From CAWCUU01 sp963798855 (GTDB lineage: Bacteria; Gemmatimonadota; Gemmatimonadetes; Longimicrobiales; RSA9): 64,000 nt of DNA. Within the stretch, counting starts at the first letter, position 1; every line of letters starts with the position of its first letter. Below are positions 33,524 through 40,550 of the stretch, one piece after another. The notes under the pieces were generated by a model that worked only from the letters and a program-made list of their open reading frames with translations, made no database searches and was not told the DNA's origin. Location of the stretch: NCBI GenBank assembly GCA_963798855.1, contig CAWCUU010000001.1:1240001-1304000 (forward strand), in the 5' to 3' direction. A program made the position numbers and the translations under genes.

Positions 33524-33733
33524 CCGTCGCCCGCCCTCCGTCGCCCGCCCTCCGTCGCCCGCCCTCCGTCGCCCGCCCTCCGTCGCCCGCCCCCCGTCGC
33601 CCGCCCCCCGTCGCCCGCCCTCCGTCGCCCGCCCCCCGTCGCCCGCCCCCCGTCGCCCGCCCTCCGTCGCCCGCCCCCCGTCGCCCGCCCCCGGTCGCCT
33701 GCCCCCCGTCGCCCGCCCCCCGTCGCCCCGGAT
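33524..33733. repeat. 14-bp tandem repeat (about 15 copies)
   Basis: The unit cgtcgcccgccctc, with c/t variation at the end, is repeated over about 210 bases. Since 14 is not a multiple of three, all frames are open and none is likely coding. The minus strand is a G-rich series of GGGCGACGG-type blocks. It lies just inside the left inverted repeat of the putative transposon. Confidence 0.93.
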
Positions 33734-33827
33734 AGCCACGGATGGCCCCGCCCGATCGGCCCACCCTCCCATCCGCCCGACCGCTTCCGCTATCCCTTCG
33801 CCCTTCCTGCGATGCGGTATTCCACGC

Positions 33828-34829
33828 ATGCGAACGCGCGCTTCCTCACTCGCTCCGGTCGCCGCACGCCTGTCGTCATCCGACCGGCCCGACCTGCCCG
33901 ATCCGGCCGATTGGGCGTTCGGCCGGCGTGGGCCCCGCCCCCGCTGCCCCCGCTGCGAGGCTTCGCGCGTTCATCGCTGGGGTCGCTTCGCCGGCCGCCA
34001 GCGCTACCGCTGCCGGGACTGTGGCCGCACGTTCAGCGAGTTGACGGGCAGTCCGGTCGCCTACTCCAAGCGTCCGTGGCTGTGGGCCGATTGCGTCCGC
34101 TGCCTCCGCGACGGCCTCAGCATCCGAGCCGCGGCCGCCCGGCTCGGCGTCCATCCGAGCACGGCGTTCCGCTGGCGGCACGCGCTGCTCGTCGCGCTTC
34201 GCGCCCGTGACCGCGATCGTCTGGTCGGCCGCGTGGAAGTCGCCTCGATCCGCTTTCCGCACTCCGAGAAGGGGCGCCGCCGCGGGCTCGGCCGACCGCC
34301 GCGTCGCCACGGGGGCTCGCATCTCCGGGCCGTGACGCCGCGCGGGGCGACGGTGCTCGTCGCCTGCGATCGGCGGGGTCACGTGGTGGGCGTCGTCACG
34401 GCGACCAATGCGCCGGCACGTGCGCTGGGAAGTCACGTGTTGCACGTCCACCTCGAGCCGCGCCTCGGGCGCGTACAGGCCCTCATCGCCGAGCAGGGCC
34501 CCTGGGGCCCGATCGCCACGTTCGCACGACGGCTGGGCGTCGGATTCGAGGACGTGCAATGCCGGCGCCGGCTCCGGCGCGCTGTGACGTTCGGAGCTTC
34601 CCCCAGAACCGCTGCGGCCGTGCCTGGCCTCCCGACGCTCCACGGTTACCTGGTCCGGCTGCGACGCTGGCTTCTCCGCTTTCGAGGCGTCGCTACCCGA
34701 TACCTGGACAATTACCTGGCCTGGCACAGGGTCGCCGACCGGGCGCTGGACACTTCAGGGCGACAATGGCGCCGAGGGCGTCGAGGGGATGTGGACCTGC
34801 CGTGGCCTCTCGCCGTTCTGTGCCTCTGA
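33828..34829 (+). CDS. IS1595-like (ISXO2-type) transposase, catalytic motif degenerate
   Basis: A 333-residue protein. Residues 38-80 form the transposase zinc ribbon (CPRCEASRVHRWG, then YRCRDCGRTFSELTGSPVAY). A helix-turn-helix follows (SIRAAAARLGVHPSTAFRWR), then the region that should start the ISXO2-like nuclease domain. Relatives have V-E-x-D-E-T-x-F followed by S-x-K-G there; here it reads VEVASIRFPHSEKG, so the expected D and E are replaced by A and S. The rest (GLGRPPRRHGG and C-terminal RYLDNYLAWHRVADR) fits the family. This copy is therefore probably inactive, or my motif alignment is off by a few residues. It lies between the inverted repeats at 33471 and 35226. Confidence 0.75.
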   Translation: MRTRASSLAPVAARLSSSDRPDLPDPADWAFGRRGPRPRCPRCEASRVHRWGRFAGRQRYRCRDCGRTFSELTGSPVAYSKRPWLWADCVRCLRDGLSIRAAAARLGVHPSTAFRWRHALLVALRARDRDRLVGRVEVASIRFPHSEKGRRRGLGRPPRRHGGSHLRAVTPRGATVLVACDRRGHVVGVVTATNAPARALGSHVLHVHLEPRLGRVQALIAEQGPWGPIATFARRLGVGFEDVQCRRRLRRAVTFGASPRTAAAVPGLPTLHGYLVRLRRWLLRFRGVATRYLDNYLAWHRVADRALDTSGRQWRRGRRGDVDLPWPLAVLCL

Positions 34830-35114
34830 GCGCCACGACTCCGAAGCCGGGAGGACACGATGCCTTGAACGGCGCTCGACGGGCCGCCGTGCGGCGGGGC
34901 GTCGGCGAGCTGCAGGACCTGGAGAATGACGGGATTGGTGCCGCCCCCGGGGGTCGGTCCGGTTCACAACGACCGCGGGATGGCAGTCGCACCGCGTCCT
35001 GCCATGGCTCCGCTGCGGGTGTCTACAGGCAAACCCTGGCGGAGGTCGTCCGCGGGCTGGTCGGCGAGGGGTGATGTGCGGCCGCGGGGACTCGGCTCGA
35101 CTCACTGCAGGTGA

Positions 35115-35231
35115 ATCAACAGTTGCCGCAAACAGAGCCGCCAGTTGCGGCGAACAGAGCCGACAGTGGGCTCGAATGGAGCCAACGGCTGCACGACGGG
35201 AGCCAACAGTTGCCGCGAACAGAGCCACACG
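35115..35231 (+). repeat. Three clustered copies of the inverted-repeat family
   Basis: Copies at 35115-35140 (caacagttgccgcaaacag), 35141-35162 (ccagttgcggcgaacagagc) and 35198-35231 (ccaacagttgccgcgaacag) lie in the same orientation. The last forms the right end of the putative transposon. Stacked ends of this kind can come from nested insertions or from end-to-end duplication. Confidence 0.85.
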
Positions 35232-35285
35232 GCCGGCGGCGAGGTACTCGCCTCCGTCCGGCGTGTCATTTTGCCACAGCCGACT

Positions 35286-35795
35286 CTATGCGCGCGGCGG
35301 CTCTGCGCTGCCGTTGCCGCTTCCGCCCGACGGGGCGCGAGCCGTGCTGCCGCCGCTGCCGCCCACGCTCTGCTCGCCGCCGCCTCCGAACCCACCGCTG
35401 CCGAAGCCGCTGCCGGCGGCGCTGCCGCCGCCGAAGCCAGAACCGGTGGGGCCGCCCGGGGGGCCTCCGAACGGGGTGCCGCGGGAGCCTGCGCCTCGGT
35501 CGCTCTGGGAGAGCCACTGCCAGGCGCGCTCGGTGGGGCCGAGGCCGAGGGCGAGGGGCACGCCGATGACGACGGACCAGTAGACGAAGGCCTTCACCAT
35601 GTTCCCCATGCCGGTGAGCAGCGTGAGCGCGATGACGACGCAGACGAGCGCGATGAGGGCGTTGCGGTAGGTCCGCTGCAGGTCGCGCGAGCGCTCGCGG
35701 AGCATGAAGCCGCCGCCCCAGGCGACGAAGATCCCGGCGGAGATTAGCAGCATCTGGATCGCGCTGATGAAGCCGGCCCACACGTTCTCGATCAT
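35286..35795 (-). CDS. Membrane protein with Gly-rich C-terminal tail
   Basis: A 169-residue protein that begins MIENVWAGFISAIQMLLISA. Three hydrophobic helices (residues 8-30, 45-63, 68-88) are followed by a disordered glycine/serine-rich tail of about 70 residues with G-F-G-G-G repeats. No family is recognised. It starts 15 bases after the stop of the GGDEF-EAL gene on the same strand, so it is probably co-transcribed with it. The low-complexity tail may make the C-terminal boundary unreliable. Confidence 0.75.
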   Translation of the reverse strand: MIENVWAGFISAIQMLLISAGIFVAWGGGFMLRERSRDLQRTYRNALIALVCVVIALTLLTGMGNMVKAFVYWSVVIGVPLALGLGPTERAWQWLSQSDRGAGSRGTPFGGPPGGPTGSGFGGGSAAGSGFGSGGFGGGGEQSVGGSGGSTARAPSGGSGNGSAEPPRA

Positions 35796-35809
35796 GGCGA
35801 CTCCTACGG

Positions 35810-37531
35810 TTACGGCCGATTCGGGGTTGCGGAGCCGAGGAGGGCTGCGGCGCCGTCCTCATCCACCGCGCGGGAGAACAGGAAGCCCTGGGCGTATTCG
35901 CAGCTGAGGGCCTTGAGCTCGTCGAACTGGTCCATGGTCTCGACGCCTTCGCCGACGACGTCCATGCCGAGGCTGTGGGCGAGGGACACGATGGACCAGA
36001 CGAGCTCCTGGTTCGGCTCGGCACTGTCCAGACCGCCGATGAAGGAGCGGTCGATCTTGACCGTATCGAACGGGAAGCGGTGCAGGTAGGCCAGCGAGCT
36101 GTAGCCGGTTCCGAAGTCGTCGATGGAGAGCCGGACGCCCATGGCCTTCAGCCGCTCGAGCGTCCGGATGGCGGCCTCGGCGTCGTCCATGAGCACGCTC
36201 TCGGTGATCTCGAGCTTCAGCGACGAGCCGCTCAGACCCGAGTCCTCGAGCGCGGCGCGGATGCGGTCGACCAGCTCCGGCTGGCGGATCTGCTTGCCGG
36301 ACAGGTTCACGCTCACCGTGAGCGGTGTCTCCGGGAACGCCTTCTGCCACTCGCGCAGCTGCCGACACGCCTGGTCGAGGAACCACCAGCCGATCGGGAC
36401 GATGAGCCCGGTCTCCTCGGCGACCTCGAGGAAGTCCGCGGGACCGAGCAGGCCGCGCTCGGGGTGGCGCCAGCGCAGCAGCGCCTCGAACCCCGTCAGC
36501 CGCTTGGTCGCCATCGTTACGATCGGCTGGTAGTGCACCGCGAACTCTTCCCGCTCGACGGCGCCGCGCAGGTCCGTCTCGAGCTCGAGCACGCGCAGCA
36601 CCTGCGCGTGCATGCCCTCGTCGAACAGCTCGTAACGTCCGCGTCCCAGCGCCTTCGCCCGGTACATCGCGATATCGGCATCGCGCAGCGCGTCTTCGGC
36701 CGTCTCGTAGCCGCTGCTGCTGAACGCGATGCCGATGCTGACCGAGCTGAACAGGTCGTGCCGTCCGACGTGGGCGGGTCGCGCGAGCTGCTCCTGGATA
36801 CGCTCGGCGACGACGGTCGCGTCGGACTCGCCGCCGATGTCGTCCAGCAGGATCGCGAACTCGTCGCCGCCGAGGCGGGCCACGGTGTCGACCTCCCGGA
36901 CACAGGTGGTCAGCCGGCTCGCGACCTCCGCGAGCAGCCGGTCGCCGACCAGGTGCCCCAGGCTGTCGTTCACCACCTTGAACCGGTCCAGGTCCAGGAA
37001 CAGCACCGCGAAGCGGTAGCGATCGCGACGCCGCGCGTGGCGCAACGACTGCTCCAGCCGGCTCTTGAAGAGCGAGCGGTTCGGCAGCCCCGTCAGCGGG
37101 TCGTGCAGCGCGCTTCGATGCAGCTGCGCCTCCGCGCGACGTCGCTCGGTGTCGTCGCGCAGGACGAGCTGATATCCCAGCTTCGTTCCCGCCCCGTCGA
37201 GCCACGGCGACGCCGTCACCGCGGTCTCCCTCTCCTCGCCGTCGGCATGGAGCAGCCGGATGGGGTAGTCGCTCAGCCGGTCGGAACGCTCCAGCTCGCC
37301 GATCAGGAGGGCGAGCTCGCCCTTCGACACGAAGAACGGCTCCAGCGCCTCGCCGCCCGCGGCCACGCGTGCGCAACCCAGCAGCGCCCGGCCCGCCGCG
37401 TTCGCCGCGACCAGCCGTGCGTCGTTGCCGATCAGGCACATCGCCACCGGAGCACCCTCGAAGAGGGGCTCGAAGTCAAGCGGCGGACGCTCGTTCTCCG
37501 ACAGCGCCGGTATCGCCGCGCTCTCCTCCAT
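35810..37531 (-). CDS. PAS-GGDEF-EAL protein (bifunctional cyclic di-GMP enzyme)
   Basis: A 573-residue protein without clear membrane helices. An N-terminal PAS domain covers about residues 20-140 (FEPLFEGAPVAMCLIGNDA). The GGDEF domain has DPLTGLPNRSLF, LDLDRFKVVNDSLGH and an intact LGGDEFAILLDD preceded by an R-E-V-D inhibitory site. The EAL domain has FEALLRWRHP, VSVNLSGKQI, LEITESVLMDD, IDDFGTGYSSLAYLHR and EYAQGFLFS, so all the metal and catalytic residues I can check are present. It may be active in both directions or mainly as a phosphodiesterase. ATG at 37531 is the best start; the open frame upstream is not PAS-like. The 414-base gap upstream (37532-37945) shows only an 8-bp inverted repeat cgtaacgc/gcgttacg near 37787-37830. 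Confidence 0.93.
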   Translation of the reverse strand: MEESAAIPALSENERPPLDFEPLFEGAPVAMCLIGNDARLVAANAAGRALLGCARVAAGGEALEPFFVSKGELALLIGELERSDRLSDYPIRLLHADGEERETAVTASPWLDGAGTKLGYQLVLRDDTERRRAEAQLHRSALHDPLTGLPNRSLFKSRLEQSLRHARRRDRYRFAVLFLDLDRFKVVNDSLGHLVGDRLLAEVASRLTTCVREVDTVARLGGDEFAILLDDIGGESDATVVAERIQEQLARPAHVGRHDLFSSVSIGIAFSSSGYETAEDALRDADIAMYRAKALGRGRYELFDEGMHAQVLRVLELETDLRGAVEREEFAVHYQPIVTMATKRLTGFEALLRWRHPERGLLGPADFLEVAEETGLIVPIGWWFLDQACRQLREWQKAFPETPLTVSVNLSGKQIRQPELVDRIRAALEDSGLSGSSLKLEITESVLMDDAEAAIRTLERLKAMGVRLSIDDFGTGYSSLAYLHRFPFDTVKIDRSFIGGLDSAEPNQELVWSIVSLAHSLGMDVVGEGVETMDQFDELKALSCEYAQGFLFSRAVDEDGAAALLGSATPNRP

Positions 37532-37945
37532 AAATGGCTGCACGCATGAAAAGTGTATGGGTCCGCGCGGCGCGCGGGCTCGGCCCCTGGCACGGGGAAG
37601 GGAAGAGTTCTTGAGCGGGAACATAGAGAAACATAGCGCGACGACCGCCGCCGCGCCATTTCTCCGTGGCAGCAGAACCCCGGCCTCCATCCCGGAATGT
37701 CAAGAGCCATGCCCCTTCGGCCGGGCGCTGTAACTCGCGCCAGGGAAACGCCTTGATGCCCCTGTCTCGCTGCGCTGCAGGTCCCCGCGTAACGCATCGT
37801 TGCGGTGAACCCGGCAAGGAGCGTTACGGATCCCGGCGCCTGGCGCCCCCAGCGCGGCGCGCCTCGCCACGCCGCGGTTGTCGCCTTCCGCCCGAAGCTT
37901 TAGATTGCAGTCACTCCCCGCCGATCACTCTTCCGACAGAAACCC

Positions 37946-38581
37946 ATGCTCGAACGCGTGATCTCCGCGCTGCGAAAGGCGCCACTCTCGGATGCCGCCG
38001 AGGCCGAGCTGGCGCGCCTCGAGCGCGAGGCCGAAGATGCCACTCCGGACTACGTCGCCCTGCTCTACAGCCGGGCCGGCGACCTGTGCGCGAACGCGGG
38101 TGACCGCGGCCGCGCGCTCCGCTACTACGGCGGGGCCATCGACGCCTTCCTGGACGTCGGCTACTACGACAGCGCCGCGGCCGTCTGCCGCCGCGTCATC
38201 GAGCTTTCGCCCCGCGTCGTGCGCGCGCGCGGCACGCTGGCCTTCCTGGCGCTCGGGGAGGGGCTGCAGTACCTGCCGTTCCAGGGGCGGCTCGAGGAGA
38301 ACGCGCGCCTCGCGATCGCCGAGTACGTGGAGGCGGCGAAGAAGGGCGGCGTCGAGCACCTCGCCGTGAAGCGCCTCGCCATCATGGCGGAGGTGACCGA
38401 CAACCCCCAGGCGCGCGAGATGATCGGGTCCTACCTGCTCGAGCTCGGCGATGCCGAGATCGCCGACCGCGTCCTCGGCGACGTCTACGCCGAGCGCAAC
38501 CAGATCGGCAAGCCGAGGGAAGGGGACCAGCGCAAGCGCTGGGCGATCGCGCTGCAGACCTCGGTGCTGGGAGACGCCTAG
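37946..38581 (+). CDS. Tetratricopeptide-like helical protein
   Basis: A 211-residue soluble protein of predicted helices. TPR-like phrases are visible: YVALLYSRAGDLCANAGDRG, ALRYYGGAIDAFLDVGYYDS and AAAVCRRVIELSPRVVRARG. The C-terminal half (EHLAVKRLAIMAEVTDNPQA) is helical and ends without a membrane anchor. It stands alone between the GGDEF-EAL gene and the minus-strand pilin-like genes. A scaffold or regulator role is possible but unsupported. Confidence 0.78.
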   Translation: MLERVISALRKAPLSDAAEAELARLEREAEDATPDYVALLYSRAGDLCANAGDRGRALRYYGGAIDAFLDVGYYDSAAAVCRRVIELSPRVVRARGTLAFLALGEGLQYLPFQGRLEENARLAIAEYVEAAKKGGVEHLAVKRLAIMAEVTDNPQAREMIGSYLLELGDAEIADRVLGDVYAERNQIGKPREGDQRKRWAIALQTSVLGDA

Positions 38582-38613
38582 CAGAGGCTGCTTCCGCTGG
38601 GAAGGTGTCCTGC

Positions 38614-38931
38614 TCAGGTGATCGGGACCGTCAGGATGCCGCCGGGCGGATTCCCCTGCTGGCCGCTGCCGGCGTTCCCGTTTCCGGAGTTCCCGACGCC
38701 CTTGTCGTTGCCGTTGTTGCCGCCGCCCGGGTTGCCGCTCCGGCCATGCTGCCCAATGCCGCCCGCGGCCTTGCCGAACTCGTCGCCCACCCGACCCACC
38801 GTCGAGCTCGTGCGCTGGCCCAGGAAGCTCAGCGCAACGACCAGCACGATCGCCATCAGCGTCAGGAGGATGGCCAGCTCGACGAGCGCCTGTCCCTCCC
38901 GACCGCCGGTCCTGCGCCTCCGCTTCGGCAC
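38614..38931 (-). CDS. Flp/TadE-like prepilin-type protein, Gly/Asn-rich tail
   Basis: A 105-residue protein. A basic N-terminus (MPKRRRRTGGREG) leads into QALVELAILLTLMAIVLVV; the G-Q-A-L-V-E pattern places glutamate at +5 after a prepilin peptidase glycine, as in type IVb pilins and pseudopilins. The C-terminal half is low-complexity Gly/Asn. It is followed on the same strand by relatives upstream (39040-39291 and 39288-39518), so it is probably a small minor-pilin cluster. No secretion ATPase or peptidase lies in the window. Confidence 0.72.
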   Translation of the reverse strand: MPKRRRRTGGREGQALVELAILLTLMAIVLVVALSFLGQRTSSTVGRVGDEFGKAAGGIGQHGRSGNPGGGNNGNDKGVGNSGNGNAGSGQQGNPPGGILTVPIT

Positions 38932-39039
38932 GAAGAGCAGCCCTCTGGTTCAGTGGAGTTCGAGGGCGCCAATATGGGCGGTCGGCTCGGACTATGGCAA
39001 TGCTCTAGTTGTCGACATGCTCTAGTTGTCGAACTGCTC

Positions 39040-39291
39040 TTAGTTGTCGAACTGCTCGGTGACCACGGGCGCCCCGTCGGGTGTGTCCCCGCCGGAGCCG
39101 GATTCCTGGGCGGAGCCCGTCGTCTGCGTCAGACCGCGGTTCACGTGGTCGACCAGTCCGGTCGCTTGCGTGCCCAGGAAGCTCAGCGACACGATCGCGA
39201 CGATCGCGACCAGGCTCAGCAGCAGTAGGAGCTCGACGAGACCCTGACCTTCCTCCCGTCGCCGTTTACGACTTCCGGATATTCGCATCAT
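39040..39291 (-). CDS. Flp/TadE-like prepilin-type protein
   Basis: An 83-residue protein with a basic leader (ISGSRKRRREEG) and the helix QGLVELLLLLSLVAIVAIVS, again with Gly at -1 and Glu at +5. After the helix, FLGTQATGLVDHVNRGLT matches its neighbour's FLGQRTSSTVGRVGDEF, so the two are paralogues. ATG at 39291 has GGAGG four bases upstream and overlaps the previous stop (ATGA); the adjacent ATG at 39288 is also possible. Confidence 0.75.
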   Translation of the reverse strand: MMRISGSRKRRREEGQGLVELLLLLSLVAIVAIVSLSFLGTQATGLVDHVNRGLTQTTGSAQESGSGGDTPDGAPVVTEQFDN

Positions 39292-39518
39292 CGTTCCTCC
39301 CCGTAAGCGGGGCTCGTTGCCGTCGTCGCCTGCAGCCCCGTACTCAGCGAGTCGCGGACGTGGCCCGCGAGCCGCAGCTCGATGCTGCCGAGCGCCGAGA
39401 TCGCTGCCAGCGCCACGGTCGCGATCACGAGCAGCAGGATCGCCGCTTCGACGCCCACTGAAGGGCGTGCACCCGCCCCATCCACTTCCCGGGGCGGGGG
39501 AGCGTTCAGGACCTCCAT
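39288..39518 (-). CDS. Small pilin-like membrane protein (76 aa)
   Basis: A 76-residue protein with a proline-rich start (MEVLNAPPPREVDGAG) and one helix (VEAAILLLVIATVALAAISA) after a glycine. It lacks the exact Gly/+5-Glu pattern of its two neighbours but has similar size and layout. GGAG lies six bases before the ATG and the stop overlaps the next gene, so it is the first gene of the set. The region 39519-39863 upstream must hold the promoter; I see no other gene there. Confidence 0.6.
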   Translation of the reverse strand: MEVLNAPPPREVDGAGARPSVGVEAAILLLVIATVALAAISALGSIELRLAGHVRDSLSTGLQATTATSPAYGEER

Positions 39519-39863
39519 CGGTCGCTCCAAAGCTACTTCCTCCCATTGTGTACGACGGCGATTCACGGGCGGCCGGCGCCAATGCGGCGCTCTGGCCCGT
39601 GCCGCTCTCCGAGTCAGGTATCGTGCCGCCCCTCCGGTTACCTCCCAAGTCGAAGCAGGGAAGAGGGTTACGCGCTCAGCTCGGCCTGTGGAAAACATCG
39701 CCCGGGTAACGAATCATGGCGGCCCCGCCCCCTATTTCATTACTGACGAGCACGCGGAGGGGAGGGAGAGGGCGCGGGGGCGGGGAATTGGAAGGGCCCG
39801 GGGAAGCGTTCGCCGCCGCCCCGGGCCCTCGACCTCTGCAGAAACCTCTGCGGCCTCTACCCG

Positions 39864-40538
39864 CTAGAACAGCCAGTCGATGCTGGAGAAGATGGACAGC
39901 GAGACCTGCAGGTTGTGCACGGGTCCGAAGTCGCCGGCGCCGTCGGCCTTCTCGAACGGCGACTTGAGGGCGATCCGGTCCACGCCTTCCAGGCGGAAGC
40001 CAATGTCCTGGGTGCCCTCGAAGCCCCAGTGGATGCCGGGCAGGATGTCGATGCCGGCCGTCGCGACGGCGGCGAACTGGTTCTCGTCGTGCCCCGAGTA
40101 CTCGGCGCCGGCCTGGGTGAAGGCGACCCGCGGGCCCTCGCCGAGCTGATAGCTGACGACGCCAATGCCGCCGCCGATATAGGGCGCGATGCTGTTGCCG
40201 GGCTTCGCGGGCGCGAGCCGGAGCAGCGCCGTGATGTCGGCCATCCAGAGGCGGATGTCACCGACCGTGAACAGGCTGCCGACCTCGAGCGGGCGCTGCG
40301 TCATCGCGCCGCCGAGCTTCAGCCCGATCCGCTCGCCGGCGAACCAGCGCTCGACGTGCGCGTTGACGATCCAGCCGGTCTCGAGCTTCATGTCCTGTCC
40401 GCCGGCGTTGGACAGGTTCGTGAATACGGAGGCTCCTCCGCCCCACCCTACGGCGGCGGGGTAGTCCTGCGCGGAGGCGGGCGAGGCGGCCGCGATGAGC
40501 GCGACCGCGCTTGCGAACGTGAGTACGAGGCGTCGCAT
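39864..40538 (-). CDS. Outer-membrane beta-barrel protein
   Basis: A 224-residue exported protein. A typical signal peptide (MRRLVLTFASAVALIAAASP, then ASAQ) ends near residue 24. The mature part is rich in alternating aromatic/small residues (GWGGGASVFTNLSN, LRLWMADITALLRL-type strands) and contains IAPYIGGGIGVVSY, the P-Y-x-x-G-G-G strand of OmpA-like/porin-family barrels. It ends in phenylalanine (SSIDWLF), the usual beta-barrel assembly signal. It starts just after the broken lipoprotein gene on the same strand and may share its operon. Ligand and role unknown. Confidence 0.85.
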   Translation of the reverse strand: MRRLVLTFASAVALIAAASPASAQDYPAAVGWGGGASVFTNLSNAGGQDMKLETGWIVNAHVERWFAGERIGLKLGGAMTQRPLEVGSLFTVGDIRLWMADITALLRLAPAKPGNSIAPYIGGGIGVVSYQLGEGPRVAFTQAGAEYSGHDENQFAAVATAGIDILPGIHWGFEGTQDIGFRLEGVDRIALKSPFEKADGAGDFGPVHNLQVSLSIFSSIDWLF

Positions 40539-40550
40539 TGTCGTCTCCTC

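Larger units (their letters stand above)
33465..35231 (+). mobile_element. Putative IS1595-type transposon with 29-bp terminal inverted repeats
   Basis: The left end 33471-33499 (ggctctgttcgccgcaactg, then ttggctccc) and the right end 35198-35226 are reverse complements at 28 of 29 positions. The same end sequence bounds the MITE-like elements at 7794 and 17355. Between the ends lie a 14-bp tandem repeat, the transposase-like gene 33828-34829 and two extra partial end copies (35115-35162). I found no convincing 8-bp target duplication, so the exact boundaries are uncertain. The stretch 34830-35110 shows no gene. Confidence 0.65.

Noticed and set aside
33465..35231. 8-bp target-site duplication around the putative transposon
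   Set aside because: The flanks (acgtgtgc on the left, acacggcc on the right) do not match; the gtgtg similarity is an extension of the inverted repeat.
37787..37830. cgtaacgc/gcgttacg inverted repeat as a terminator
   Set aside because: The 27-base loop and lack of a T-run make an intrinsic terminator unlikely.
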